The notes: generated by a model not told the origin, from the sequence alone. Positions 14,873 to 23,372 are shown, counted from the stretch's first letter. The stretch is DNA of 36,887 bases from Micromonospora andamanensis (GCF_016863495.1 NZ_BOOZ01000058.1:1-36887), one strand, 5' to 3'. A program made the numbers and translations.

Positions 14873-16632
14873 GCCGGGGGCCGCTGCTGGGCGAGTTGGC
14901 GGTGCTCGACGATGTCGGGCCGCCCCGACGCGGCCGGGCCTACCCGGCGGCCGGTGTCGGCTGGGTGCTGCTGACCCCGGCGGTGCTGCTGCTCGGTGCC
15001 CTGCTGGCCTGGCCGGTGCTGCGTACCGTGCACGCCAGCGTCACCACCGACGGCGGCTGGGTCGGTGCCGAGCACTACCGGGCCGCCCTCGCCGCCCCCG
15101 GCACCGCGGCGGTGATCGGGCGGACCCTGCTGTGGGCGCTGCTGGTGCCGACAGTGGTCACGGTCCTGGGCTACCTGCTCGCCGCCGCCTCCCGGCGTTC
15201 CCAGGAGGGCTGGCTGGTCCGGCTCATCCTGGTGGTGCCGACCGCGCTGCCGCTGGTGGTCACCGGCGTGACCTTCCGGCTGCTCTACGACCCCGACCCG
15301 GGGCGTGGGCTGGCCACCCTGCTGCTGGCCCGGGTGACCGGACGTGACCCCGAGCAACTGCCGCAGTTGCTCGGGCCGGACCTGGTCACCGTCGCGGTGA
15401 TGTCGGCGTTCGTGTGGGCCTGGGTCGGGCTGGCGATGCTTGTGTTCCGGGCCGCCCTCGACGCGGTGCCGACCGGGCTCGCCGACGCGGTCCGGGCCTT
15501 CGGTGGCAGCCGCCGCGACGTGCTCTGGGACGCGCAGTGGCGACCGCTGCTGCTACGTACCGTCGCGGTGGTCTTCGCCCTGGTCGCCGTCGGCACCAGC
15601 CGGACGTTCGACCTGATCCTGGTGATGACCCCCGGATCGGTGCGGGACGAGGCGGCGGTGCTCTCGCTGCGGATCTGGCAGACCTCCGGGGCGACGACCA
15701 CCGGCGAAGGTGCCGCCCTGGGCGTCGTCTGGCTGGTGGCGGTGACCGCCGGCATGCTGGTGGTGGCCCTGTTCGTCAGGCAGGCGTGGCCGCCGCCGCA
15801 ACAGCCGGCCGGCGGCGCGGTCACCGCGCCGCCACCACGGCGGCTGGTCCGGCTGCTGGCCGCGGGCGCGGCGATCGCCTGGCTGCTGCCGCTGGGGGTG
15901 CTGGCGGCCACCTCGTTGCAGAACCCGGTCCGGGCGGCCACCGGTGGCTGGTGGTCCGGTCCACCGGGTCTGGACTCCTACCGGGCCGTGCTCACCGGCG
16001 CGGAGCTGTGGCGCAGCCTCGGCTTCACGCTTGTGCTCGCCACAGTCGTCACGGCCGCGGTGCTTGGCGTCGCGCTGCTCGCCGCGTACCCGCTGGCCTG
16101 GTTGACCGGGCCGGCCGCGCAGGCGGTAGGGCTGGTGCTGATGGCCGCGGTGGTGGTCCCGGTGCAGGTGATCGCCGGGCCGCTCAACGAGGTGCTCGGG
16201 CTGGCGCTGTCCTCCGGCACGGCGCGGGGCGTGGCCCTGGTGCACATCGCCCTGGGCGTCCCGTTCGCGGTGCTGGTGCTGCGCAACTCCTTCGCCGACC
16301 TGCCGGCCGAGCAGGTCCGGGGTGCCCGGATCGGCGGGCGGCACTGGTGGGGCACGCTGCGCCGGTTGGCCCGGCACAACCGCACCGCGTTGGTGGCGGT
16401 GGCCGTGCTGGAATTCGTGCAGGTGTGGAACGACCTGGTGGTGGGTCTGCTGTTCAGCGGGCCGGACGCCGCCCCGCTCGGGTTGTTCCTCGCCGGGCAG
16501 ACCCGTGGCTTCGTGGCCGGCAGCGGCACGCTCGCCGCCGGATGTGTACTCGCCTCGATTCTGCCGGTGCTGGTGTTCGTCCTGGCCCGTCGTCAGGTGG
16601 TGGCCGGTCTGGTCGCCGGGGGTGTGCGATGA
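14869..16632 (+). CDS. Fused two-domain ABC transporter permease
   Basis: 587 aa from GTG 14869 (GTGA overlap). Two MalF/MalG-type BPD permease domains are joined in one chain. The first runs from about 20 to 300, with an EAA-like loop LADAVRAFGGSRRDVLWDAQW. The second runs from about 320 to 587, with EQVRGARIGGRHWWGTLRRL. A Pro-rich linker (WPPPQQPAGG) joins them. The EAA loops, which dock on the ATPase, are recognisable but diverged (the usual EAA-x-x-DGA is not kept). Single-chain double permeases are common for iron (FbpB) and rarer for sugar systems. The partner ATPase in this operon lacks catalytic residues, so transport would need another ATPase or may not occur. Confidence 0.87.
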   Translation: MSRGPLLGELAVLDDVGPPRRGRAYPAAGVGWVLLTPAVLLLGALLAWPVLRTVHASVTTDGGWVGAEHYRAALAAPGTAAVIGRTLLWALLVPTVVTVLGYLLAAASRRSQEGWLVRLILVVPTALPLVVTGVTFRLLYDPDPGRGLATLLLARVTGRDPEQLPQLLGPDLVTVAVMSAFVWAWVGLAMLVFRAALDAVPTGLADAVRAFGGSRRDVLWDAQWRPLLLRTVAVVFALVAVGTSRTFDLILVMTPGSVRDEAAVLSLRIWQTSGATTTGEGAALGVVWLVAVTAGMLVVALFVRQAWPPPQQPAGGAVTAPPPRRLVRLLAAGAAIAWLLPLGVLAATSLQNPVRAATGGWWSGPPGLDSYRAVLTGAELWRSLGFTLVLATVVTAAVLGVALLAAYPLAWLTGPAAQAVGLVLMAAVVVPVQVIAGPLNEVLGLALSSGTARGVALVHIALGVPFAVLVLRNSFADLPAEQVRGARIGGRHWWGTLRRLARHNRTALVAVAVLEFVQVWNDLVVGLLFSGPDAAPLGLFLAGQTRGFVAGSGTLAAGCVLASILPVLVFVLARRQVVAGLVAGGVR

Positions 16633-19007
16633 CCGGGTCCCCGCCACGCCGGCCGGCCCGCCGGTCGCGGCTGCTGAGCGTGCTGCTGGCCGCGGGCGGG
16701 GTGGTGGGCGCCGGGGTCAGCGCCGTGCTCGGCAACGTCACCGGCAACCTGCTCTCCGAGCTGTCGCTGACGGTGCTCGGCTCGGCGAGCCTGGGGCTGG
16801 CGGCGATCGGGGTGGTCGCCTCCGTCGTGGTGGAGTGGCGGCGACGGCAACGCGATCAGCTGCTCGCTGGTGAGGAGGCCCAGGCGGGCAGCAGCGCACC
16901 GACGCTGCCCTGGCCCGCCGGGTACACCGGTCGGCAGGGCCAGGCCGAGGCGGTGGTGGCCATGCTCGCCCCGGAGCACGCGGTGGCGGTGGTGGGCCGG
17001 CGTGCGGTCGGCACGTCGTGGTGCGCGATCCAGGCGGCGAACCTGAGCCGCGCGGACTTCCCCGACGGGCAGTACTACCTCGACGTGCGCCGGGGAGGTC
17101 GAGCCCGCTCGCCCCGGGAGGTGCTGGCCGCGCTCGCCCGCATCGTCGGCACCGGTCCGCCACGCACCGGTCGAGCGGACGATCTCGCCGACGCCGCCGA
17201 CGAGTTGCGCGGCCAGTTGGACGGCCGCAAGGTGCTGCTGGTACTCGACAACGTGGACTCGCCGGCGCAGGTCCGGGCGCTGCTGCCGCCCACCGCCCGG
17301 GACTGCCGGCTGCTGCTGGCCGGCACCGGCCGGCTCGCCGCGCTCGACGGGGTGGTGGCGTACTGGCTGGCCGAGCCGGAGGTCGGCGACGCGGTGGAGA
17401 TGTTCGCCGACGCCGGTGCGGCCACCGCCGTGGCCCGCCCGCACCGCCCGGACCCACGCTGCGACCCGGCGGTGCGGGCCATCGTCGAGCTGTGCGGGCG
17501 GCAGCCGCGCGCGGTGACCGAGCTGGGACGACGCAGCGCGCAGCACGGCTGGCGGCACGCCGACGTGCTGCACGCGCTGCGTCGCGCCGCCGACACGCCG
17601 CCGCACCAGCGGGTGGGTGTGTCACCGGTGACCGGGCTGGTCACCGCCCGGGACACCGCGTACCACGCGCTCGGCGGCGAGGCCCGCCGGCTGTGGCGGC
17701 TGCTGTCGCTGAGCCGGGTGCCGCTGGACCGGGCGACAATCGCCGCGCTCGCCGGCCGTCGGCCGCACCGGGTCGCCGCCCTGCTCGACGAACTGGCCGA
17801 CGGCGCCTTCGTCGTCGGCGCGCCCGGCGACCGGTACGAGGTTCGTCCGCTGCTCGCCGGGTACGCCCGGATGCATCTGCGGGAGGCCGAGCCGGTGCAC
17901 CGGCGGGTCACCGTGCAGGCGCGGCTGACCCGGCACCTGGCCCGGCGGGCCGAGCAGCAGGTGGCCGCCCTGGCGACCGGCGCGCTCGACCGTGACAATC
18001 GACTGCCCGACGATGACCCGTACGGCTGGTTCGACCTGCATCAGGAGCTGCTGCTGGCGGTGGTGAAGGTACCGGCCGGCGCGGTGGAGACGCTGCCGCG
18101 TCGGGTGCGGGACTGGTGGTTCCGGCTGGCCGTGGCGTTGTGCGGCTGGCTCGCCCACACCGAGCGGCTCGACGAGTGGGAGGACGTGTGCCGGACGGTG
18201 CTGGCCAACCCCACCGCCCAGGACCGGCCGGAGATCGCCGGTTGGGCCCACAACGAGCTGGGGGTGCTGCGTCGCCGCCGGCACGACCCGTACGGTGCGG
18301 TGGCCGCGCTCAGTCTGGCGGTGGCCGGGCAGGGCCGCCGGGGCACCGCCCAGGCGCGGATGAATCTCGGGCTGGCCCTGCTGGACCTCGGCCGCACCGA
18401 CGAGGCGGTGGAGCATCTGGAGCTGTCGCGGCGGCACCGGGCCAGCGCCGATCGCGCCGGTCGGGCGCTCAGCGACCTCGGGCTGGGCGCGGCGAGGCTG
18501 GCGCGGCACGAGTTCGAGACCGCGCACGACCTGCTGGTACGGGCGGCGAACTCGTTCCGTTCGCTCGGCGACGCACGCGGCTACGCGGCGGCGTTGACGA
18601 ATCTGGTGCTTGTCCACTCGGCGATGGGTGAGCACCTCGACGCGGCGCAGGCGTGGCGGGCCGCGCTGCGTGAGCACGAGTCGCTCGGTGATCCGACCAA
18701 CCGGGCGGTGGCGCTGCTGAACGCTGGGGTGGCGTTGCTGGGTGTGGCGCCGGGGCAGGCCCGTCAGGCGTACGAGCTGCTCTCCGAGAGCTGGCGGCTG
18801 CGCGAGGGTGGCCGCCCGGACGCCGGGTTGGGTCGGACTTTGTTGCACCTGGGCGACGCGGCGGCGGCGCTCGGCGACGACGAGGAGGCCCGTGGGCACT
18901 GGGCGGACGCGGCGGCGATCTGCGAGGTGGCCGGGGACGACGACGGCCAGCAGGCGGCCGACGCCCGCCTGGGCGGTGAGCGCCCGGTCGAGCCCCGCCC
19001 GGGGTGA
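16629..19007 (+). CDS. Membrane-anchored NB-ARC-like TPR protein with degenerate P-loop
   Basis: 792 aa; the ATG overlaps the permease stop (ATGA). Two hydrophobic helices (about 15-42 and 45-69) form an N-terminal hairpin anchor followed by the basic EWRRRQR. An NB-ARC/STAND NTPase core follows: the P-loop position reads VVGRRAVGTSW (121-131), where the essential Lys is Thr, while Walker B KVLLVLDNVD (201-210) and the sensor-like LLLAGTGRL persist. A winged-helix-like region (about 345-420) is next, then about six tetratricopeptide repeats from about 535 to the end (for example GWAHNELGVLRRRRHDPYGA). STAND proteins usually sense ligands through the repeats. Co-translation with an ABC-type receptor and permease suggests a signalling role at the membrane. 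No effector domain is visible. Confidence 0.82.
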   Translation: MTGSPPRRPARRSRLLSVLLAAGGVVGAGVSAVLGNVTGNLLSELSLTVLGSASLGLAAIGVVASVVVEWRRRQRDQLLAGEEAQAGSSAPTLPWPAGYTGRQGQAEAVVAMLAPEHAVAVVGRRAVGTSWCAIQAANLSRADFPDGQYYLDVRRGGRARSPREVLAALARIVGTGPPRTGRADDLADAADELRGQLDGRKVLLVLDNVDSPAQVRALLPPTARDCRLLLAGTGRLAALDGVVAYWLAEPEVGDAVEMFADAGAATAVARPHRPDPRCDPAVRAIVELCGRQPRAVTELGRRSAQHGWRHADVLHALRRAADTPPHQRVGVSPVTGLVTARDTAYHALGGEARRLWRLLSLSRVPLDRATIAALAGRRPHRVAALLDELADGAFVVGAPGDRYEVRPLLAGYARMHLREAEPVHRRVTVQARLTRHLARRAEQQVAALATGALDRDNRLPDDDPYGWFDLHQELLLAVVKVPAGAVETLPRRVRDWWFRLAVALCGWLAHTERLDEWEDVCRTVLANPTAQDRPEIAGWAHNELGVLRRRRHDPYGAVAALSLAVAGQGRRGTAQARMNLGLALLDLGRTDEAVEHLELSRRHRASADRAGRALSDLGLGAARLARHEFETAHDLLVRAANSFRSLGDARGYAAALTNLVLVHSAMGEHLDAAQAWRAALREHESLGDPTNRAVALLNAGVALLGVAPGQARQAYELLSESWRLREGGRPDAGLGRTLLHLGDAAAALGDDEEARGHWADAAAICEVAGDDDGQQAADARLGGERPVEPRPG

Positions 19008-19016
19008 CTGCCGCGA

Positions 19017-20564
19017 CTACCCGTCGCGCCGCGCCGCCGCGACGGCGGCGATGCCCGCGTCGATGGCCGAGGCGGTGTTGGCCGCGTAGCCCAGCACCAG
19101 GCCCGGACGGTAGGGCCGCAGGCAGTGCCAGGACAACGGCTGCACCTTCACCCCTCGCGCCAGCGTCGCCGCGGCGAGTTCCGTGTCGACCACGTCGCTG
19201 TCGAGGGTGACAGTCAGGTGCAGCCCGGCCGCCGCGCCGTGGACGGTCGCCCCCGGCAGATGCCGGGCCAGGGCGGCGGTCATCGCGTCCCGGCGGCGTA
19301 CGTGCCGCCGGCGCAGCAGCCGCAGTTGTCGTTCCAGCGCCCCGGAGGTGAGCAACTCGGCGAGCACGAGTTGCGGCAGCACGGCGTTACCCAGGTCGGC
19401 GTTGCGTTTGGCCGCCACCACCGCGTCCCGGTAGCGGCGGGGCACCAGCAGCCAGCCGATCCGCAGCGCCGGGGCGAGCAGCTTCGACACACTGCCGGCG
19501 TAGCACACCTGCTCGGGCAGGGTGGCTCGCAGCGCGGGCACCGGCGGACGGTCGTAGCGGTGCTCGGCGTCGTAGTCGTCCTCGATGACCAGGCCGCCCG
19601 CGCGGGTCCAGTCGGCGAGTCGGCGGCGTCGATCGCCGTCGAGCACCACGCCGGTCGGGAACTGGTGTGCCGGGGTGAGGACCACCGCCGGCACGCCACT
19701 TGCCGTCAACTCGTCCACCCGTACCCCGGCGGCGTCCACCGGGATCGGCACGGTGGTCAGCCGCCAGTTTTCGAGGTGCTGCCGGACGCCGAGCGAGCCG
19801 GGGTCCTCCAGGCCGACGCTTGTCACACCGTCGTCGCGCAGCGTCTGGGCCAGCAGGCCCAGCGCCTGGGAGACACCTGTGGTGATGATGACCTCGGCCG
19901 GGTCCACGCCGATGCCCCGGCTGCGGGCCAGCCAGCCGGCGACGGCCCGGCGCAGGGCCGGCGCCCCGCACGGGTCGCCGTAGCCGAGGTCCGCGGTGAC
20001 CAGCCGGCCCAGCACCGCCTTCTCGGCACGCAACCAGGCCGCCCGGGGAAACGCCGCCAGATCGGGTACGCCGGGCGTGAGGTCGATCTGGGCCGGGATG
20101 GTGCGTACCGTGTCGAAGACGTCGGTGCCGGGTGCGCAGCGGAACACGGCGGCCGGATCGGGTACCCGACCCGACGACGACGTGCCGGGCTTATCCCCGG
20201 TCGGCCCGGCCGTCGCGGTGAGGGCGCCGGCCACGATCACCGTGCCGGCCCGGCCCCGGCCGGCGACGTGCCCGTCCTCCATCAGACGCTGGTACGCCTC
20301 GACCACCACGCCCCGGGACACGCCCAGGTCGGCGGCGAGGGTACGGGTGGCCGGCAGCCGGGAGCCGATGGGGATCACGCCGTCGGCGATCGCCCGGCGT
20401 AGCCGCTCGGCCAGCCAGGTGGCCCGGCCACCCGGCGGTGCCTGCCCGACGTCCAGGTGCAGGAAGTCCGCCCCGGCGTTCAGGGTCGGCTCCACCGGGC
20501 GGGGGTTACCGCCCTGCCCCGCCGTTATGGACCTGTCGAGGGAGACGGTTTTGGCACTGCTCAT
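19017..20564 (-). CDS. MocR-type GntR/aminotransferase regulator
   Basis: 515 aa from ATG 20564. An N-terminal GntR winged helix (about 45-110: LAERLRRAIADG, RLPATRTLAADLGVSRG) is followed by a complete class I aminotransferase-like domain with VIEDDYDAEHRYDR and the PLP-lysine segment YAGSVSKLLAPALRIGW. MocR proteins bind PLP or amino-acid/PLP adducts and control PLP or amino-acid genes; some are activators of their divergent neighbour. The divergent neighbour here is a LysE-type amino-acid exporter 58 bp away, which is the likely target. Confidence 0.9.
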   Translation of the reverse strand: MSSAKTVSLDRSITAGQGGNPRPVEPTLNAGADFLHLDVGQAPPGGRATWLAERLRRAIADGVIPIGSRLPATRTLAADLGVSRGVVVEAYQRLMEDGHVAGRGRAGTVIVAGALTATAGPTGDKPGTSSSGRVPDPAAVFRCAPGTDVFDTVRTIPAQIDLTPGVPDLAAFPRAAWLRAEKAVLGRLVTADLGYGDPCGAPALRRAVAGWLARSRGIGVDPAEVIITTGVSQALGLLAQTLRDDGVTSVGLEDPGSLGVRQHLENWRLTTVPIPVDAAGVRVDELTASGVPAVVLTPAHQFPTGVVLDGDRRRRLADWTRAGGLVIEDDYDAEHRYDRPPVPALRATLPEQVCYAGSVSKLLAPALRIGWLLVPRRYRDAVVAAKRNADLGNAVLPQLVLAELLTSGALERQLRLLRRRHVRRRDAMTAALARHLPGATVHGAAAGLHLTVTLDSDVVDTELAAATLARGVKVQPLSWHCLRPYRPGLVLGYAANTASAIDAGIAAVAAARRDG

Positions 20565-20586
20565 CGAACCATTGTGCCGGCAGGGT

Positions 20587-20604
20587 GGTGGTGAACCCGC
20601 CACC
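20587..20604. promoter_or_regulatory. Candidate MocR operator in divergent promoter
   Basis: GGTGG (20587-20591) and CCACC (20600-20604) are inverted around 8 nt, in the 58-bp gap between the MocR and LysE starts. On the minus strand CACAAT ends six bases before the MocR ATG and could be its -10. The AGGGAG ribosome binding site of the exporter (20609-20614) follows. Confidence 0.3.
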
Positions 20605-20622
20605 GACCAGGGAGCAGTTCTC

Positions 20623-21237
20623 GTGACCGTCGCATTTCTGTTGACCACGCTCGTGGTGGTCGCGACCCCGGGAGCAGGGGTGCTGTTCACCCTCTCCGCG
20701 GGGCTGACCGGCGGGCACCGGGCCGCCCTGCTGGCCGCCGTGAGTGGCGCGTTGGCCACCCTGCCGCACCTGGTGGCGGCGGTGACCGGGCTCGCCGCGC
20801 TGCTGCACTCCAGCGCGCTCGCGTTCGACCTGATCAAGTACCTGGGCGTGGGCTATCTGCTCTGGTTGGCGCTGGCGACGTTACGCGAGCGGGGCGCGTT
20901 CACCGTCGTCGACGATGACGGCCCGGGCCGGCCGGCCCGGCAGATCATCGGCTCGGCGGTGGCGATGAACCTGCTCAATCCGAAGCTGACGATCTTCTTC
21001 GTGGCGTTCCTGCCCCAGTTCGTCGACACCGGCACCCCGGGCGCGCTCGGCCGGATGCTCGGTCTGGGCGCGGTGTTCACCGCGACGACCCTTGTCGTCT
21101 TCGTCGGATACGGGCTCGGTGCCGCCGCGGTGCGCCGGCGGGTGCTCGACCGGCCACGGGTGGCCGACTGGCTGCGCCGGTGTTTCGCCGGGTCGTTCCT
21201 GGGGCTCGGGCTGCTGCTGGCCCGCGCCGAGGCGTGA
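20623..21237 (+). CDS. LysE/RhtB family amino-acid exporter
   Basis: 204 aa from GTG 20623, with AGGGAG eight bases upstream. The N-terminal TPGAGVLFTLSAGLTGGHRAA, the middle KYLGVGYLLWLAL and NLLNPKLTIFFVAFLPQF are hallmarks of the LysE/RhtB family of about 200 residues and six membrane segments. It exports amino acids or derivatives. It is divergent from a MocR regulator and followed after 19 nt by a B3/B4-domain gene, forming a small amino-acid homeostasis cluster. Confidence 0.9.
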   Translation: MTVAFLLTTLVVVATPGAGVLFTLSAGLTGGHRAALLAAVSGALATLPHLVAAVTGLAALLHSSALAFDLIKYLGVGYLLWLALATLRERGAFTVVDDDGPGRPARQIIGSAVAMNLLNPKLTIFFVAFLPQFVDTGTPGALGRMLGLGAVFTATTLVVFVGYGLGAAAVRRRVLDRPRVADWLRRCFAGSFLGLGLLLARAEA

Positions 21238-21256
21238 GGGAGACGAGGAGCCGGAC

Positions 21257-21949
21257 ATGTTCTTCGAGCACTCACCACAGGTGTGGGCGCAACACCCCAC
21301 GCTCGTCGCCGGTGTGCTGTACGCCGAGGGCGTCGCCGGGAAGCCCCGCGCCGAACTGCCGCTTGCCGAGCTGCTCGGCTCCGCCCGCCGGAGACTCGAC
21401 GGGACCACCGAGGCGGCGTTCGCGGAGATCCAGGCGTGGCGACGGGCGTTCGGGCGGATGGGCCTTGCTCCGACGAGGTACCGGTGCGCGTCGGAGTCGC
21501 TGCTGCGGCGGCTGCGCACCTCCGGCGACCTGCCCAGGGTGCACCCGCTTGTGGACCTCGGCAACGCCGTCTCGGCCGCGTACGCCGTACCTGTGGGGAT
21601 CCTCGACGTCGACAGGTGTGGCGGCGGCATCGAGGTGCGGCAGGCCCGGGGCGACGAGCGCTACCTGACCTTCGGCGGTGTGGAGGAGCACCCCGAGCCC
21701 GGCGAGGTGATCTTCGTCGATCCGCTCGGCCGGGCCCACGCACGCCGGTGGACCAATCGGCAGAGCGGCTGGTCGGCGGTAGGCGACGACACCCGCACCG
21801 TCCTGGTGGTGGTCGAGGCGATGCACGACGCGGCGGGCCGCGACGTGCCGGCGGTGCTCGACGCGCTCGCCGCCGGGCTGCGGCACGGCTGGGATGCGCC
21901 GGCCCGCACCAGGGTGCTGACCCCGGAGGAGCCCCGGTTCGAGGCGTAG
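21257..21949 (+). CDS. B3/B4 tRNA-editing-like domain protein
   Basis: 230 aa with GAGGAG before the ATG. The family pattern is clear: EIQAWRRAFGRMGLAPTRYRCASESLLRRL, HPLVDLGNAVSAAYAVPVGILD and the later GEVIFVD. These are stand-alone versions of the B3/B4 editing domain of phenylalanyl-tRNA synthetase beta chain. The domain can bind mischarged tRNA or amino-acid analogues, but the activity of stand-alone members is not settled. It is probably co-transcribed with the LysE exporter and controlled by MocR. Confidence 0.87.
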   Translation: MFFEHSPQVWAQHPTLVAGVLYAEGVAGKPRAELPLAELLGSARRRLDGTTEAAFAEIQAWRRAFGRMGLAPTRYRCASESLLRRLRTSGDLPRVHPLVDLGNAVSAAYAVPVGILDVDRCGGGIEVRQARGDERYLTFGGVEEHPEPGEVIFVDPLGRAHARRWTNRQSGWSAVGDDTRTVLVVVEAMHDAAGRDVPAVLDALAAGLRHGWDAPARTRVLTPEEPRFEA

Positions 21950-21978
21950 CGATCGTCACGCCGGTGTCGACTCCGTGC

Positions 21979-22016
21979 GTCCGGGACGCCCGGGGTCGGG
22001 GCGGGCCGTCCCGGAC
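21979..22016. terminator. Bidirectional hairpin between convergent genes
   Basis: GTCCGGGAC (21979-21987) and GTCCCGGAC (22008-22016) are perfect 9-bp arms with a 20-nt G-rich loop, between the B3/B4 stop and the stop of the minus-strand MBL gene. Confidence 0.5.
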
Positions 22017-22031
22017 CCGGGCCGGCAGGGG

Positions 22032-22634
22032 TCAGCGCGTCTCGCCCGGCGCGAGGTAGCGGTAGCCCGCGACGGTTTCGCCGAACCAACCGTTGACGCT
22101 GGCCAGGCCACGCTCGTTGAGCTGAGCGTCGTGGATCGGGAGCACCTCGGGCGCGCCGACGCCGACGGCGAAGTCGATCGCCTCGGTCAGCTTCAGCCAG
22201 GACGCCTGCGCCGGCACCAGGAGGGTCCGTACCGGCTGGTCCGGCGGGACCAGCGCGTCGCCCGGGTGGTACAGCGCGTCGGCGACGACGTAGCCGAGGT
22301 TCGGGCAGTCGGGCTGTCCGGCGTGGATGGTGGCGTGTCGCCCGCCGACCGCCGTGACGTCGAGGCCGGCTGCGGTGAACCGCTCCCCCGGACGAACCCG
22401 GGTCACCGGCAGCGGTGCCAGCTCCGGTAGCGCGGCGCCCTCCGGCGCGAAGACCGGCACGCCGAGGCCGGCGAGCCGCAGCACGTCGATGTGGTCGGTG
22501 TGCTCGTGGCTGACAAGGACGGCATCCGCGCCGACCAGCGCCCGCGGCTCGCTCCAGGTGCCCGGGTCGATGACGAGGACGACACCGTCGTGTTCGAGCC
22601 GGACGCACGAGTGCGTGTACTTCGTGATCCGCAT
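22032..22634 (-). CDS. MBL-fold hydrolase (UlaG-like)
   Basis: 200 aa. It starts MRITKYTHSCVRLE, a typical start of the UlaG-like/MBL group, with the metal site SHEHTDH, then GGRHATIH, YHPGDAL and a final PIHDAQLNERG. The Asp-rich loop VVLVIDPGTW is also typical. This group includes L-ascorbate-6-phosphate lactonase and many unassigned hydrolases. No substrate is inferred. TACCGT exactly six bases before the ATG indicates a leaderless mRNA and supports the start. Confidence 0.87.
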   Translation of the reverse strand: MRITKYTHSCVRLEHDGVVLVIDPGTWSEPRALVGADAVLVSHEHTDHIDVLRLAGLGVPVFAPEGAALPELAPLPVTRVRPGERFTAAGLDVTAVGGRHATIHAGQPDCPNLGYVVADALYHPGDALVPPDQPVRTLLVPAQASWLKLTEAIDFAVGVGAPEVLPIHDAQLNERGLASVNGWFGETVAGYRYLAPGETR

Positions 22635-22640
22635 CCCGGG

Positions 22641-22646
22641 ACGGTA
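22641..22646 (-). promoter_or_regulatory. Leaderless-type -10 box
   Basis: TACCGT on the minus strand, six bases before ATG 22634. The same hexamer and spacing occur before the gene starting at 12844. Confidence 0.4.
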
Positions 22647-22678
22647 CGCCGCGAAACGCGTCGCCGGGTGCCCGTGCC

Positions 22679-22721
22679 CACCACCGGGCGTGCTGTCGCC
22701 GGCCGCCGCGCGTCGGTGGTG
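22679..22721 (-). terminator. Possible terminator of the MarR gene
   Basis: CACCACCG (22679-22686) and CGGTGGTG (22714-22721) are perfect 8-bp arms around 27 nt, immediately downstream of the minus-strand MarR stop. Confidence 0.35.
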
Positions 22722-22728
22722 TGCTGAG

Positions 22729-23265
22729 TCAGGTACGCGTCGGACGTCGCCGCCCGCCCCGACCGGCCGGCGGCCGTTCCGCCGCCGCCTCGACCACCTG
22801 GCACAGGTCGGTGAGCGGATCGACCTCCTGCGCCGCGCAGGCCACCTGTCGCAGCAGGGCCCGTAGGGTGCTGGCCTGCTCGGGCGACAGCGCCCGCAGC
22901 AGGCGCGACTCGACGGCACCGAGGGCTTCCCGGCGATGCCGGGTGGCGTCCCGCCCGGCATCGGTGGGGGTGACCAGGCGGCTGCGCCGGTCCGCCGGGT
23001 CAGGGCGGCGGACCACAAGTCCGTCCCGCTCCAGGTCGTCGATCAGGTACGTCAGCACCGTGCGGTCGATACCCAGTTCCTCGGCGATCGCGCCCTGGTT
23101 GCGCGCGGGTTCCCGGTCGGCCGAGGTGAGCACCTGGTATCCGCGGGGCCCGCCGGGCAGGTCACCGACGACGTGGTCGGCGGCGCGGATGTAGGCGCGG
23201 AAGACGACACCGAGCATCCACCCGAGGTCGTCGTTGATCGGGTCGCTGCCCTGGGCACCGCTCAT
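22729..23265 (-). CDS. MarR family transcriptional regulator
   Basis: 178 aa from ATG 23265. MarR winged helix: NQGAIAEELGIDRTVLTYLIDDLERDGLVVRRPDPADRRSR in three consecutive elements (recognition helix, then wing with the D-x-R-S/R turn), followed by a dimerising C-terminal helix pair. The last residues are Arg/Pro-rich. TATCGT ends six bases before the ATG, so the mRNA is probably leaderless. It is divergent from the oxidoreductase/hemerythrin fusion, its likely target. Ligand unknown. No conserved sensing Cys near the N-terminus is seen. Confidence 0.9.
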   Translation of the reverse strand: MSGAQGSDPINDDLGWMLGVVFRAYIRAADHVVGDLPGGPRGYQVLTSADREPARNQGAIAEELGIDRTVLTYLIDDLERDGLVVRRPDPADRRSRLVTPTDAGRDATRHRREALGAVESRLLRALSPEQASTLRALLRQVACAAQEVDPLTDLCQVVEAAAERPPAGRGGRRRPTRT

Positions 23266-23271
23266 GACCCC

Positions 23272-23330
23272 ACGATAGCGTAGGTCACAGATTTTCTTTA
23301 GCAATGATGTTCTGCGGGGCATAACATTTT
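23272..23330. promoter_or_regulatory. AT-rich divergent promoter/operator
   Basis: This stretch is far more AT-rich than its surroundings. TATCGT (23277-23272, minus) is the MarR -10. ATGTT (23307-23311) and AACAT (23323-23327) are inverted around 11 nt, a plausible MarR operator covering the promoter of the fusion gene. Confidence 0.4.
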
Positions 23331-23372
23331 CTCCGCGGCGGTACGCGCCGCAGGACCGGAAGGACTGCCGCG

